From: an uncultured bacterium
GTDB lineage: Bacteria > Cyanobacteriota > Vampirovibrionia > Gastranaerophilales > Gastranaerophilaceae
Assembly: GCA_900549855.1 (NCBI GenBank)
Contig: URPS01000004.1
Coordinates: forward strand, 1-64,000
Length of the DNA: 64,000 bases
Reading direction: 5' to 3'
Positions 34,817 through 44,403 of the stretch are shown here, in pieces. Under the pieces are notes generated by a model. It was not told where the DNA came from. It worked only from the letters and a program-made list of their open reading frames with translations, and did no database searches. A program made the translations under genes and the position numbers. Position 1 is the stretch's first letter; every line of letters begins with the position of its first letter.

Positions 34817-35818
34817 CTACCAATAAGCTTTCATTCCTTCACCTTTAATAAAATTTGTTAAATCACTTGGACATTCTTCAGGAAGTGGTGAAGTCCAGTT
34901 GTCATTATACAAGTAGCCTAATTCGTCATTCCATCTTGTACCTTTGATTCCAAATAGAAGTTGTAAAGCTCCACCAATATGTACAGCTTGTTTGCCTTTA
35001 TTTTTAATGTAATTTGCTAAAAACATTCCAAATGCACCTGCAGCAATTAAAGCTATATCAAAATCTTTTTCGTCAATTTGCTTGTACATATTTTCCAATG
35101 CGTCAAACCAATCCTTGTATTGATTTTTTGTATTATTAGTATCAATACCCTGTATTGCTTTAATAGTTTCTAATTGGAAATCTGGTAAAATTAATTTATT
35201 CTCAAATAATTTTTCATGTTTTGAATATTGATTTACAATACTTTTTTCAAAAGGATGGATTACTAAAACTTTTTTTCCTTCCAATACTCTCATCCAAGGT
35301 ATTTCTTGTTTAAAAGCACCTTGAATAAATTCCCACATATTAACAAGTTTTATATCTTTTGATGCGTAATTTTTAATAAAAGGCTCTTCGCTTCCATTGT
35401 TTTTGCAAAAGCAATTCCAAACGCCTAATATATCCATATTGGATACCATATCTACTGAATCTTGACAAAATTTTGATAACAATTCATTAGTAGGAGTAAA
35501 AAATCCTGCTTGATTACGCATATTATCTTTGATGTAATCTGGAAATTCACAAAAATTATTCTCATTTTTATAAGTTTGGAAGTATTCTATTGTTAGGATT
35601 TCAGTGGCTCCAAAACGTGTAATAAAACAAGGTTCTTTTTTATTTAATACTTCATAAATACAATCTGTAGCTTCTTTTGCTGTTAATATAGGATGTCCAG
35701 CCAAATTATCAGGATTTTTTATTTTTCCAAATCCTTTTTTGCTAAAGCTCATTCTAATTCCTAGAAAGTAAAAATAATAATGCTTAAAATCTTGTGTTAT
35801 ATTAAATATTTTGTTCAT
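34817..35818 (-). CDS. GT-D fold glycosyltransferase
   Basis: 333 aa. 'PCFITRFGATEILTIEYF' (residues ~63-80) fits the conserved RFGxxE motif of GT-D (DUF1792-type) transferases, and 'DIALIAAGAFGMFLANYI' and 'AVHIGGALQLLFGIKG' follow. These enzymes add glucose or another hexose to glycan chains. Near the N-terminus is 'FYFLGIRMSFS', another copy of the FLGI tag. It is adjacent to the upstream GT2 gene with no gap. Confidence 0.8.
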   Translation of the reverse strand: MNKIFNITQDFKHYYFYFLGIRMSFSKKGFGKIKNPDNLAGHPILTAKEATDCIYEVLNKKEPCFITRFGATEILTIEYFQTYKNENNFCEFPDYIKDNMRNQAGFFTPTNELLSKFCQDSVDMVSNMDILGVWNCFCKNNGSEEPFIKNYASKDIKLVNMWEFIQGAFKQEIPWMRVLEGKKVLVIHPFEKSIVNQYSKHEKLFENKLILPDFQLETIKAIQGIDTNNTKNQYKDWFDALENMYKQIDEKDFDIALIAAGAFGMFLANYIKNKGKQAVHIGGALQLLFGIKGTRWNDELGYLYNDNWTSPLPEECPSDLTNFIKGEGMKAYW

Positions 35819-36607
35819 CTATTCAAAACTCTCCCTAATATATCTTCTAAAATCCTTAATGATATTTGAGCGTTTGTGCTCCCAAATCCACTTACCAAGT
35901 GGATGTTTTTTGTAGAAATATTCTCTGTTTCTCTCGTATATTTCAGAACTTACACTGGAGCTTGTTGTGCTATGGTTGTGGAAAATGAATGCAGAATTTG
36001 TATAAGCTAGTCCGTAACCTAAATACATTGCTCTAAAGCTGTAATCATTATCTTCCCAAAATGCCGGTGTGAAAGCTTCGTCCAATAATCCAACCTTATC
36101 AATGACTTCTTTTTTCATAATTACACAGCTAAAAAATGGTGTAACTACATATTTTAGCGGAGCTTTGAATTTTTGCAGATATTTTTCATACCCATCAAGA
36201 TAATTTTTATTAGTAAGCTTGCATTTTTCGTTATTTCTAGGTGAAAGCATTCCAAGCCCTGAATCAAGTTCAAAACCTTTAATCGTATTTTCTAGCCAAT
36301 TTGGTGTGAATAAAATATCGTTGTTCAAAAGTCCGACAAATTCGTAATCTTTATTTTGAATGAATTTTAGCCCAATATTGTTTCCGCCTGCATAACCAAG
36401 GTTTTCTGAATTTTCTATAAGTGTAATGTTATTGCGAGATTTTGCAAAATCTTTTACATAATTCACACTTCCGTCAGCAGAAGCATTGTCAACAATAACT
36501 AAGTCAAATAAATTCTCATCAGTGTATTTGTATAAAGATTCTAAATACGGTTTTGTTGCTTGCTCTAATTTATTATAAGTTAATGTTATTAATACAGTTT
36601 TTTTCAT
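35819..36607 (-). CDS. Glycosyltransferase family 2 (rhamnosyltransferase-like)
   Basis: 262 aa. 'VLITLTYNKLEQATKPYL', 'LVIVDNASADGSVNYV', 'GYAGGNNIGLKF' and 'FVGLLNNDILFTPNWL' are the classical WbbL/RfbN-type blocks, and 'GLLDEAFTPAFWEDNDYSFR' supplies the ED catalytic region. First gene of the 32.3-36.6 kb cluster; AGGAAAA precedes its ATG. Confidence 0.93.
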   Translation of the reverse strand: MKKTVLITLTYNKLEQATKPYLESLYKYTDENLFDLVIVDNASADGSVNYVKDFAKSRNNITLIENSENLGYAGGNNIGLKFIQNKDYEFVGLLNNDILFTPNWLENTIKGFELDSGLGMLSPRNNEKCKLTNKNYLDGYEKYLQKFKAPLKYVVTPFFSCVIMKKEVIDKVGLLDEAFTPAFWEDNDYSFRAMYLGYGLAYTNSAFIFHNHSTTSSSVSSEIYERNREYFYKKHPLGKWIWEHKRSNIIKDFRRYIRESFE

Positions 36608-36741
36608 ATATTACGATTTTCCTGTATTAAATATTATCAAAACTATTGATTGTAAGCAAGGATTAATTTGGTTTATTTTAGATAAACAAGACAGTAGGGT
36701 GCCCAATAAAGATTGGATTGAGCAATTACTCCTTTACTATT

Positions 36742-38331
36742 TTATCTCTTTAAAATTTTATCTAAATCTTTTTTAACCGAGGTTAAGCCATTGATGCCGA
36801 AGACTTTTTTTAGGGTGATAATCATATTTGGGTTAAGAATAATCGGAGCACATTTACCTACATGAATATCAAAATCTTTTAATGTTGTTAGATACATTAT
36901 TTGAGAAATTGTATGTCTATCGCATTTTGGAAAAAATATACTTATAGGTAGTTCAACTTCTTTTTTTAATCCTTCTGCAAATTTTGTAACTGCATAAGTA
37001 TCAAAACAAGCGTTCACACAAATCACATTATTGCGTTTTATACAATAAGAAAGTGAAAGTACAAGAACATCATCCGGAACTTGTTCTAAAAGTTTTTCAA
37101 AATATGATTTTTGCTCAAGCGTGTAAGCGCCGAGTCCGATTATAAATATTCTGGAATATTTGTTTGCACATTCTTTTATATTGTTTAAAACTTCGTCATA
37201 ATCATATCCTAGTTGAATACTTTCGCATTGTCGTCCGGTTTTGAATCCTTTAGCGGCATACGCTGATTCTATAACTTCAGAAAAATCTTTGTCTTTAATC
37301 TGAATAATGCCTTTTGAGCTTGCAAAATCCGTTGTAAACAACAAACCTCTATAAAGATGTTCTACATTATACAAAGAATGTTTAGTTAAAATAATCGGCC
37401 CCGGGAAGGTTGCAAAATCAAGTAGGCAGTTTTCAATCCCTTGTCCGTATTGACCTTTTAGTCTTGGATATTTTTCAAAATAAGGATATGTGTTAGCAAG
37501 TACCATTGCATCGTGTGTATAAACATCAATATCTTCGTCTTTAAGAGCTTCTAAAACATCTTCAAGCTCTTTTATATTGGAGCCTACTACCAAAATTGCT
37601 TTGGAAGGAGTTGTAGTATAAGAAACTTCTTTGACTCTTGGTTTGCCAAAATGTTCTTCTCTCACTGCCAAAAGTGTTTTCATAAGGCAATCATCGACTT
37701 TTGCAATTTCAGAAATACATTTTTTAATATCATCTTGGCTTTCTTCTTTTGCGTCAAGATTATCTAAAATATCCAAGATTGTAAGATATCCTTCTTCAAT
37801 TTTGTCGGCAATTTTGTCGTCTTCAAATGTTTCCAAATCAAGAATATTTATACAAATGCTTTTTACCATAACAAAAATTATTTTGTACAAATCGCGCGTT
37901 TCGACAGAAAGTGATTTAGATTTACGCAAAAATTCTTTTTCGCCTAATTGAATAGACTTAATTATATCTGTATTATGGTTGAATTTAAGTACTGGTTTCA
38001 AACATTCCGGTACAGAATTTTCTTGAGCGCATACTGATTCAAATTTATTAGTTAAAGCAGGTAATATTTTATTAAACCTTTTTGTAAGAAGTTTAAAATC
38101 TTTTTCTGAAAAGTCATAGTTAGAAACCATTACAGAAATTGTGTCAAGAATAATATTTCTTGCGTCTTTGTCAATAATACCTTTTTTATGCAATCTGAGT
38201 GCATAAAAGGCTGTTAATTTTAAATATAGAACCAAAACTTCTTGCAAAGATGAAGTTCTGGGGTTAACTGAACAAATTCCCTGCGATACGCAGCTGTCAT
38301 ATTGATAATCTTCGTTGTAATTGTAACTCAT
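36742..38331 (-). CDS. Divergent hybrid-cluster-protein (Hcp/prismane)-like protein
   Basis: 529 aa from the ATG at 38331; the coding-strand CATAAT lies 6 nt upstream. The C-terminal blocks 'VLVLSLSYCIKRNN', 'NACFDTYAVTKFAEGL' and 'GKCAPIILNPNMI' align with Hcp's 'LTAGCAKYRYN', 'GQCNDSYSLA' and 'GPTLPAFLSPNV', and 'FPGPIILTKHSLYNVEHLY' with the central block. Two cluster Cys equivalents are kept, but the persulfide Cys is a His and the Glu/Trp of 'WYEQKA' is lost ('FFPKCDRH'). The N-terminal Cys pair is spaced C14-x5-C20. Hydroxylamine or NO reductase activity is therefore doubtful. Confidence 0.65.
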   Translation of the reverse strand: MSYNYNEDYQYDSCVSQGICSVNPRTSSLQEVLVLYLKLTAFYALRLHKKGIIDKDARNIILDTISVMVSNYDFSEKDFKLLTKRFNKILPALTNKFESVCAQENSVPECLKPVLKFNHNTDIIKSIQLGEKEFLRKSKSLSVETRDLYKIIFVMVKSICINILDLETFEDDKIADKIEEGYLTILDILDNLDAKEESQDDIKKCISEIAKVDDCLMKTLLAVREEHFGKPRVKEVSYTTTPSKAILVVGSNIKELEDVLEALKDEDIDVYTHDAMVLANTYPYFEKYPRLKGQYGQGIENCLLDFATFPGPIILTKHSLYNVEHLYRGLLFTTDFASSKGIIQIKDKDFSEVIESAYAAKGFKTGRQCESIQLGYDYDEVLNNIKECANKYSRIFIIGLGAYTLEQKSYFEKLLEQVPDDVLVLSLSYCIKRNNVICVNACFDTYAVTKFAEGLKKEVELPISIFFPKCDRHTISQIMYLTTLKDFDIHVGKCAPIILNPNMIITLKKVFGINGLTSVKKDLDKILKR

Positions 38332-38515
38332 AGTAGTATTATGATATGTGATTTTGAGATAAAGTACATTGCCCAAGTTGGTTATAATGGGCAATAAATC
38401 TTATCATCCTAACAAGGGCGGTAGTGTGTTTATTGTGAGTTAATGCATTATTATACCTTGATTAATACTCTTTAACGTGTATCATGAGAGATAAAGGAAT
38501 AAGGGAGTATTTTTC

Positions 38516-40477
38516 GTGATAAATGTTTGTTTAGCGTGTGATGATAATTATGCAAAGTATGCAGGTGTTGTAATTGCATCAGCTTTGGCGAATGCAAACA
38601 AAAATGACGAATTGTGTTTTTATATCCTTGATGGTGGAATAAAAAGCGAGAATAAAGAGAAAATTTCACAACTAAAATCAATAAAAGATTGTAAAATCAA
38701 TTTTGTTCCGATTGATAACAGTTTATTTGCAGATTATATGGATGTAAAAACTCACGCATATATTTCAATCCCAACATTTTATCGCTTAAAATTACCAAGC
38801 CTGTTACCTAATGTAAAACGTGTTATTTATTTTGATTGCGATTTTGTTGTAACAAGCAGTTTAGCAAAATTATTTAACAAAAATATGAATAATTATCCGA
38901 TAGCTGGTGTACGTGATATCAGCAAAAAATTAACAAAAATTAATCCGAGCTATGTCAATGCCGGCATGTTGGTTATGGATATAGAAAACATGCGAAAAAT
39001 CGGAGCAGAAGAAATTTTCTTAAATTGGACAAAAGAACATTTTGACACAATTAAACTCGGTGATCAAGAAATTATTAACGAATCACTAAAAGGTAAAATT
39101 ATGGTTGTAGAAGACGAGTGGAATGTTCAATCAAGCAATTTCACAAACCGCTCAAGTTATACACTTAACCCAAAAGCAATTCACTTTGTTGCAAAGAAAA
39201 AACCTTGGCATTTTGCTTCTTTTAGCATCCACAGACCTTTGTATTTCAAGTATTTGCAAATGACTCCGTGGAAATTAACCGACAAAGAATACAAACATTG
39301 GACTTTTGATAACCAGATTGCTTCACTTTTTGCATATTTAAAATACCGTCCTCTGTTTTTGTTAAGACCAAGATTTTATGAAGCTTTGTATGAAACTTAC
39401 ATAAAACCGCTTTTTGATTACAAAAAACCGGTAATAAAAAGCAATACTTTTATAGTTTGGGAACCTTGCTCAAAAAGCCATTCAGAAGTTGTTCCGGGGT
39501 ATGTAAAATATTTGCTTGATTTAGGTTATCATGTTTCTGTAATCGTAAATCCTATGCATTATAAAAGTGGTTTATTTTCAAGATTTAAGGATGAAAATTT
39601 GACATTGAACAAAATGTCACGCAAACAGGTTAAAGAATTTTTCCATAAAAATGATTTAAGCGATGTTGAAGGTGTTCTTGTAACAACTTCCGGCAAACTT
39701 TGTGACAGTATCCATTATGAACAATGTTACGAAACTTTTAATCCGCAAGTTGATAAATCGAAATTATTCTTTGTAGAACACGAGTGCAAGCATTCTGTTG
39801 ATGCCGGAACTTGGAGAGAAAATTTGATTACTCTAAGAGAATTAAACTACAAAGGGGCAAAATCTGTTGTTGTTAATCCGCATTATTTTGGAGAAGTTAA
39901 ACTCACACCAAAAAATCAAGAAGTAGTGAATTTTGTGACAGTTGGAGCTATTCAAGGCAAAAAGAAAAATAACGATTTGATTATTGACTCCGTTAGAAAG
40001 CTTCACGAACAGGGAATTAAGAATTTTAAAGTTACTGTAATCGGAAAAGGTCATTTGAAAAAATTACCAAAAGAATTACAACAATATTTTGACATTAAAG
40101 GCAGACTTCCTTTTAATAAAATGTATGACGAATTGGAAAAAGCCGATTTCATGATAACTTCTTACAACGAAAAAGACCCAATGCATATTAGGTACAATAC
40201 AACCGGTACAAGCGGCAATTTTCAATTAGTTTACGGATTCACAAAACCTTGTGTAATTATTGAGAGTTTTGGCGCAATCAATGGATTTGATAATTCTAAT
40301 TCTATTTTGTATAAATCAGATGAAGATTTTGCAAATGCTTTAATTAGAGGTATTAATATGAGTGTAGAAGATTATTCTGAAATGCAAAATAATTTGAAAA
40401 AATATTCCGATAATTTATATAAAAAATCTGAAAACAATCTTAAAAATTTGATTGATAGCGGGAAAATATGCCTATAG
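38516..40477 (+). CDS. Two-domain glycosyltransferase: GT8 plus GT4-like
   Basis: 653 aa; GTG start with AGGGAG 9 nt upstream. Residues ~1-270 are a GT8 (LgtC-like) domain with the metal-binding DCD at 107-109 ('VIYFDCDFVVT') and 'YVNAGMLVMDIENM', 'DQEIINESL'. From ~310 a GT-B (GT4-like) domain follows, with 'FVTVGAIQGKKKNNDLIIDS' and 'ADFMITSYNEKDPMHIRYNT' near the C-terminus. A bifunctional polymer- or LPS-building enzyme is inferred. The next gene overlaps it by 10 bp. Confidence 0.85.
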   Translation: MINVCLACDDNYAKYAGVVIASALANANKNDELCFYILDGGIKSENKEKISQLKSIKDCKINFVPIDNSLFADYMDVKTHAYISIPTFYRLKLPSLLPNVKRVIYFDCDFVVTSSLAKLFNKNMNNYPIAGVRDISKKLTKINPSYVNAGMLVMDIENMRKIGAEEIFLNWTKEHFDTIKLGDQEIINESLKGKIMVVEDEWNVQSSNFTNRSSYTLNPKAIHFVAKKKPWHFASFSIHRPLYFKYLQMTPWKLTDKEYKHWTFDNQIASLFAYLKYRPLFLLRPRFYEALYETYIKPLFDYKKPVIKSNTFIVWEPCSKSHSEVVPGYVKYLLDLGYHVSVIVNPMHYKSGLFSRFKDENLTLNKMSRKQVKEFFHKNDLSDVEGVLVTTSGKLCDSIHYEQCYETFNPQVDKSKLFFVEHECKHSVDAGTWRENLITLRELNYKGAKSVVVNPHYFGEVKLTPKNQEVVNFVTVGAIQGKKKNNDLIIDSVRKLHEQGIKNFKVTVIGKGHLKKLPKELQQYFDIKGRLPFNKMYDELEKADFMITSYNEKDPMHIRYNTTGTSGNFQLVYGFTKPCVIIESFGAINGFDNSNSILYKSDEDFANALIRGINMSVEDYSEMQNNLKKYSDNLYKKSENNLKNLIDSGKICL

Positions 40478-41406
40478 AAACTGAAAAAAAGAATTTTTTA
40501 ATAATCAATTCATATTTTTTAGGAGATATTTTGCTAACAAATTCTCTTGTACAAAATATCAAAAGAATTTTTCCGAATTCAAATATTATTATGCTTGCTC
40601 CATCACATTATGAAGCAGCTGCAAAATACCAAAAAGATGTGGACGAAGTTATTATTTGGAATAGAAAAGGTGAGCATAAGGGAATTTTAGGAATAATAAA
40701 ATTCTTAAGAAATTTCCCTTACAAAAACATTTATGCTGCTTTTCCGATTTATGGTTCGCAAGGTTCTATGAATTTGGCAAAACTTCTTAATGCAAAATAT
40801 ATTCTAGCACCTAAGTCAAAACGTTATTCAAGATTTTGGAGAAAAAGTAAATATGATTTTGTATATGAAGGCGAAAAAACTCAAACACAAATATTAAGCG
40901 TCCTAAATGGAATTACAAAAGAACGTTTAATTGATTGTCCGATAAAATTTTATCCGCCGGAAAATACTTCAATAAAGCTTCCACAAAACTACATTGCTCT
41001 TGTACCTTCCAGCACAAGAGTGACTAAGGAAATTCCAACAGATACAATAGAATCTATTGTTGAAAATCATCCTGAAAAAAACTTTATACTTTTAGGCAAA
41101 GGCGAAAGCATAAAAAGATATTCAGAAATATTGAAAGATTTCAAAAATGTCATTGATTTTTCAAATAAACTAAACCTTGAAGAATCATCTTACGTTCTTT
41201 TCAAATCATCAGGTTCAATTTGTTGTGACACAGGTTTTTTGCACATGTCTTATGCAATGAACATTCCAACAGTCGGAGTTTTCTACGAACACAACATGGA
41301 AAGATTTATGCCGGATGAAACTATGTATAAAAAAGTTAGTATAATAAAAGAAAATCAAACTGCTGAAAATATTTTTAATACGTTAATTCAAAAAAAGGGA
41401 GAATAA
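40468..41406 (+). CDS. Glycosyltransferase family 9 (heptosyltransferase-like)
   Basis: 312 aa. 'FLIINSYFLGDILLTNSLV' is the GT9 start (WaaC/WaaF-like 'GD...TTP'), 'IALVPSSTRVTKEIPTD' the sugar-nucleotide strand, and 'CCDTGFLHMSYAMNIPTVGVF' the C-terminal donor-binding block. It probably adds a heptose or other sugar to a lipid-linked core, which implies an outer membrane. It overlaps the GT8-GT4 gene and ends 1 bp before the next. Confidence 0.88.
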   Translation: MPIETEKKNFLIINSYFLGDILLTNSLVQNIKRIFPNSNIIMLAPSHYEAAAKYQKDVDEVIIWNRKGEHKGILGIIKFLRNFPYKNIYAAFPIYGSQGSMNLAKLLNAKYILAPKSKRYSRFWRKSKYDFVYEGEKTQTQILSVLNGITKERLIDCPIKFYPPENTSIKLPQNYIALVPSSTRVTKEIPTDTIESIVENHPEKNFILLGKGESIKRYSEILKDFKNVIDFSNKLNLEESSYVLFKSSGSICCDTGFLHMSYAMNIPTVGVFYEHNMERFMPDETMYKKVSIIKENQTAENIFNTLIQKKGE

Positions 41407-41407
41407 A

Positions 41408-42301
41408 ATGAACACAATACCTGTAGTTTTTACATTTGATAAAAGAATTGTTCTTGGTGCAGCCGTAACCGTAAAAAGTCTTATTGATACAGCAAAACCG
41501 GAAACTGCTTATGATATTTATGTTTACCACCCCGATATTGACAATAAAACCGCAAAAGAATTTGAAAAAATGTTAGAAGGTACAAACCATTCTATCCATT
41601 TTGAATACATTTCTAAAGACAGATTTAAAAACGCACCGATAAATAAAGGCGGAAGCTGGACAGAAATTGTTTACTACAGACTTCTTATTCCGGAACTTTT
41701 ACCACAGTATGACAAAGTTATTTATGCAGATACAGATGTATTGTTTAAAGATGACTTAACTGAAGCTTACAATATTGATTTAACTGATTATGAATGTGCT
41801 GCGGTTGCTATGGAACCTAATAACGAAAATATGATTTGCCACAAATATTTTCCGGAAAATAAAAACGAATTGACATACATTTCAAGCTTTATAATATTTA
41901 ATTGCAAAAAACTGAGAGAAGAAAAATTTGTAGATAAAGTTTTTGATGTAATAAAAACCTTCAATACAAGACTAAAATTCTTCGATTTAGATACGTTAAA
42001 CATTGCATGTGATAAAATTTATAACCTTCCGTATAGATATGGAGTATTCCAAAGCTTATATTATAGCGACGATTGGTCAAAATCTGCAGAATACGAGTTT
42101 ATCAAACACGTATACTCTGATGAAGAACTTAAAAAAGAAGTAAAAAATGTTATAATGCTTCACTATGCAGGTAAACCGGGTAAACCTTGGAGAAGAAAAT
42201 TTGTCCCTAAGGATTATCAAGAATTCATAAATAAAATACCAAAGAGTTTGAGAAGATACACTTTTAGAGATTTTAGAAAAAAATTGTTTAGCAAAGTGTA
42301 A
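41408..42301 (+). CDS. Glycosyltransferase family 8
   Basis: 297 aa, starting right after the GT9 stop with AGGGAG upstream. 'IPVVFTFDKRIVLGAAVTVK' and the metal-binding DTD at 98-100 ('VIYADTDVLF') define LgtC-type galactosyl/glucosyltransferases; 'VIMLHYAGKPGKPW' near the end is the typical HxxGxxKPW motif. Third gene of the 38.5-42.3 kb operon. Confidence 0.93.
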   Translation: MNTIPVVFTFDKRIVLGAAVTVKSLIDTAKPETAYDIYVYHPDIDNKTAKEFEKMLEGTNHSIHFEYISKDRFKNAPINKGGSWTEIVYYRLLIPELLPQYDKVIYADTDVLFKDDLTEAYNIDLTDYECAAVAMEPNNENMICHKYFPENKNELTYISSFIIFNCKKLREEKFVDKVFDVIKTFNTRLKFFDLDTLNIACDKIYNLPYRYGVFQSLYYSDDWSKSAEYEFIKHVYSDEELKKEVKNVIMLHYAGKPGKPWRRKFVPKDYQEFINKIPKSLRRYTFRDFRKKLFSKV

Positions 42302-42374
42302 TGGTTGTATATATAATGTTTGGTTGTTCTTATCTCAAATTTGGTGTATATTAGAGAGGTAAGAGAGGTTATGA

Positions 42375-43526
42375 ATGGAAAATTTATCTAGTGTATTTAT
42401 TCTTGATAAAAATGAACAATCAAGAAATATTACAAAATCTTTTATAGAAGGTTTGGAATTTATTGAAAATATTGAAGTTTTTGATAACTACAAACAAGGA
42501 TATGAAGCAATAAAGAATTCACAAAATCCTATTGTTATAATGGATATTTCTGAAGAATTTACGGAATTAAATGAGATTGCTGATAATATCAAACTTTGTA
42601 CTTCCAAAATAATAATAACTTCTCTTGATTATTCAACTAATACAATTATAAAAGCTCTTAGATTAGGTGCAAAAGAATTTTTGCCAAAACCAATACTAAA
42701 AGATGATTTGATAAGAGTGTTGACAATGTTGAATAGCGTTTCTGCGGAAAACGATTCTTCTCAATCAAAAATTATTTCAGTTTATTCAAACAAAGGTGGA
42801 ATCGGTAAAACAACAATTGCGGTTAACTTAGCTGCAGAATTGGCTAGAGTTACTAAAGATAAAGTTGCACTTATTGATTTGAATTTACAACTGGGTGATA
42901 TTTCTACATTCTTGAATCTTAATCCGCCATTTGACGTTAATTATGTAATGCGCAAACTAGTTGATAAAAGTGAAGATATTTTGATTAAAGGATTTGAAAA
43001 ATACAAAGATACTTCTCTTTATATTCTTGCTGATCCAAGTTATATTGAACAGTCAGAAAGTATTACTCCTGCTATGGTTACAACATTGTTTGCAGCTCTC
43101 AAGAAAGTTTTTTCTTATATCGTAATAGATATGTCATCAAGTATTGACCCAATCTCTTTGAAAATTTTGGATAGCTCTGATTGGATATTATTTACAACAA
43201 TTGTTAATATTCCGGCTATCAGAAATGCTCAAAGATGTTTGAATTTATTCCGTTCGAGAAAGTATCCTAAGGATAAAGTGAAAATAATTATTAACAGATA
43301 CATGGATAATGATGAAATTAACCTTGAAGATATTGAAAATACCCTTGGAGAAACGATATACTGGAAGATACCAAATAATTATTTCACTATAATGGAAGCC
43401 ATTAACAAAGGTGAAACTATTACTGAAATTAATGCGAAATCTAATATTGGTAATAGTTTTAGAGATTTTGCAACAAGAGTTTCAGACGATATTATTGAAC
43501 AATCTATAATTCAATATAGAATATAG
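42375..43526 (+). CDS. CpaE/MinD-like ATPase with N-terminal receiver-like domain
   Basis: 383 aa. The first ~115 residues resemble a response-regulator receiver with Asp11, Asp57 ('PIVIMDIS') and Lys105 ('FLPKP'). Then a deviant Walker A 'KGGIGKTT' (130-137) and 'VALIDLNLQLGDISTFLNL' mark a MinD/ParA ATPase of the CpaE/TadZ type, which positions Flp/Tad pili at the cell pole. No other tad gene is adjacent; a membrane protein and mntP follow. GAGAGG lies before the ATG. Confidence 0.85.
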   Translation: MENLSSVFILDKNEQSRNITKSFIEGLEFIENIEVFDNYKQGYEAIKNSQNPIVIMDISEEFTELNEIADNIKLCTSKIIITSLDYSTNTIIKALRLGAKEFLPKPILKDDLIRVLTMLNSVSAENDSSQSKIISVYSNKGGIGKTTIAVNLAAELARVTKDKVALIDLNLQLGDISTFLNLNPPFDVNYVMRKLVDKSEDILIKGFEKYKDTSLYILADPSYIEQSESITPAMVTTLFAALKKVFSYIVIDMSSSIDPISLKILDSSDWILFTTIVNIPAIRNAQRCLNLFRSRKYPKDKVKIIINRYMDNDEINLEDIENTLGETIYWKIPNNYFTIMEAINKGETITEINAKSNIGNSFRDFATRVSDDIIEQSIIQYRI

Positions 43527-43550
43527 TTATAAAAGGAAAAACACAATTTC

Positions 43551-44372
43551 ATGCTTAATTACATAAAAGATAGTTGTAAAATTACAAACAAATATATAGT
43601 TCTTGCAACCCCATTGATATTTTTTTCATTGTTGTCAAGTTTGTATGTACTTTTTTCTTTGGGTGGAAATCCAATCAGTATAGTTTGTGCACTTGCTCTT
43701 TTTGTTTTGATGCTGGCGGCATTCTTGTCCGGTTGGTTTTATATGATAAAACTATGTGTAAAAAATCCTGACTCAAAAGATGTAAATGCGCTTATCAAAG
43801 AATTTCCATCAGGAGTTGGAGAATTTTTCTTACCGATACTTGGTTCTTTATTTAATATAGCACTTGTTTCAGTTATTGTTTTTAGTGCTTCTTATTTTAT
43901 TGGCATGAAATTGATTGGCTCAATTGGAATTTCTGCCGCTTCTATGAGCGGGGTTTTTGAATCAGTAGAAACACTTAAGAAATTTTTGCTTTCCTTGAGT
44001 GACGAACAATTATTTAGACTCAATGCTTGGAATTTATTATTGCTTGGAACAATAATGTTAGAATATTTTGTGATATTGTTTCAATTTCCGGCATTATTTT
44101 TTAAATCAAAAAATCCGTTTAAAGCATTTTGGCTTTCAGTTAAAGATTTGTTCAGTAGAAATTTTATAAAAAATGTATTTTTGTATTTGATGATATTTGT
44201 TTCTTATTTTGTATTGTCAATTTTGAGTTCAGTATTTGCGATAAATATATTTACTCACTTTGTTTTTACGTTGATAAATTTTTATTATATGGTTTTTGTG
44301 GCAGTATTATTATTTAATTATTACTACGTAAATTTTGCAAAAATTGGCGGTACGTTGGATAAAGAAATTTAG
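43551..44372 (+). CDS. Polytopic membrane protein, unknown
   Basis: 273 aa with about six hydrophobic segments (around residues 15-38, 43-68, 95-120, 160-185, 210-235, 240-262). No catalytic motif is visible. A 24-bp gap from the CpaE-like gene and an AAAAGGAAAA site suggest co-transcription, so a role linked to the ATPase is possible. Confidence 0.65.
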   Translation: MLNYIKDSCKITNKYIVLATPLIFFSLLSSLYVLFSLGGNPISIVCALALFVLMLAAFLSGWFYMIKLCVKNPDSKDVNALIKEFPSGVGEFFLPILGSLFNIALVSVIVFSASYFIGMKLIGSIGISAASMSGVFESVETLKKFLLSLSDEQLFRLNAWNLLLLGTIMLEYFVILFQFPALFFKSKNPFKAFWLSVKDLFSRNFIKNVFLYLMIFVSYFVLSILSSVFAINIFTHFVFTLINFYYMVFVAVLLFNYYYVNFAKIGGTLDKEI

Positions 44373-44403
44373 AAATATCTAAAAAAACAGCGGAAGAAAA
44401 AGG

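Noticed and set aside
44373..44403. yybP-ykoY manganese riboswitch before mntP
   Set aside because: Only 31 bp separate the genes, too short for the motif.
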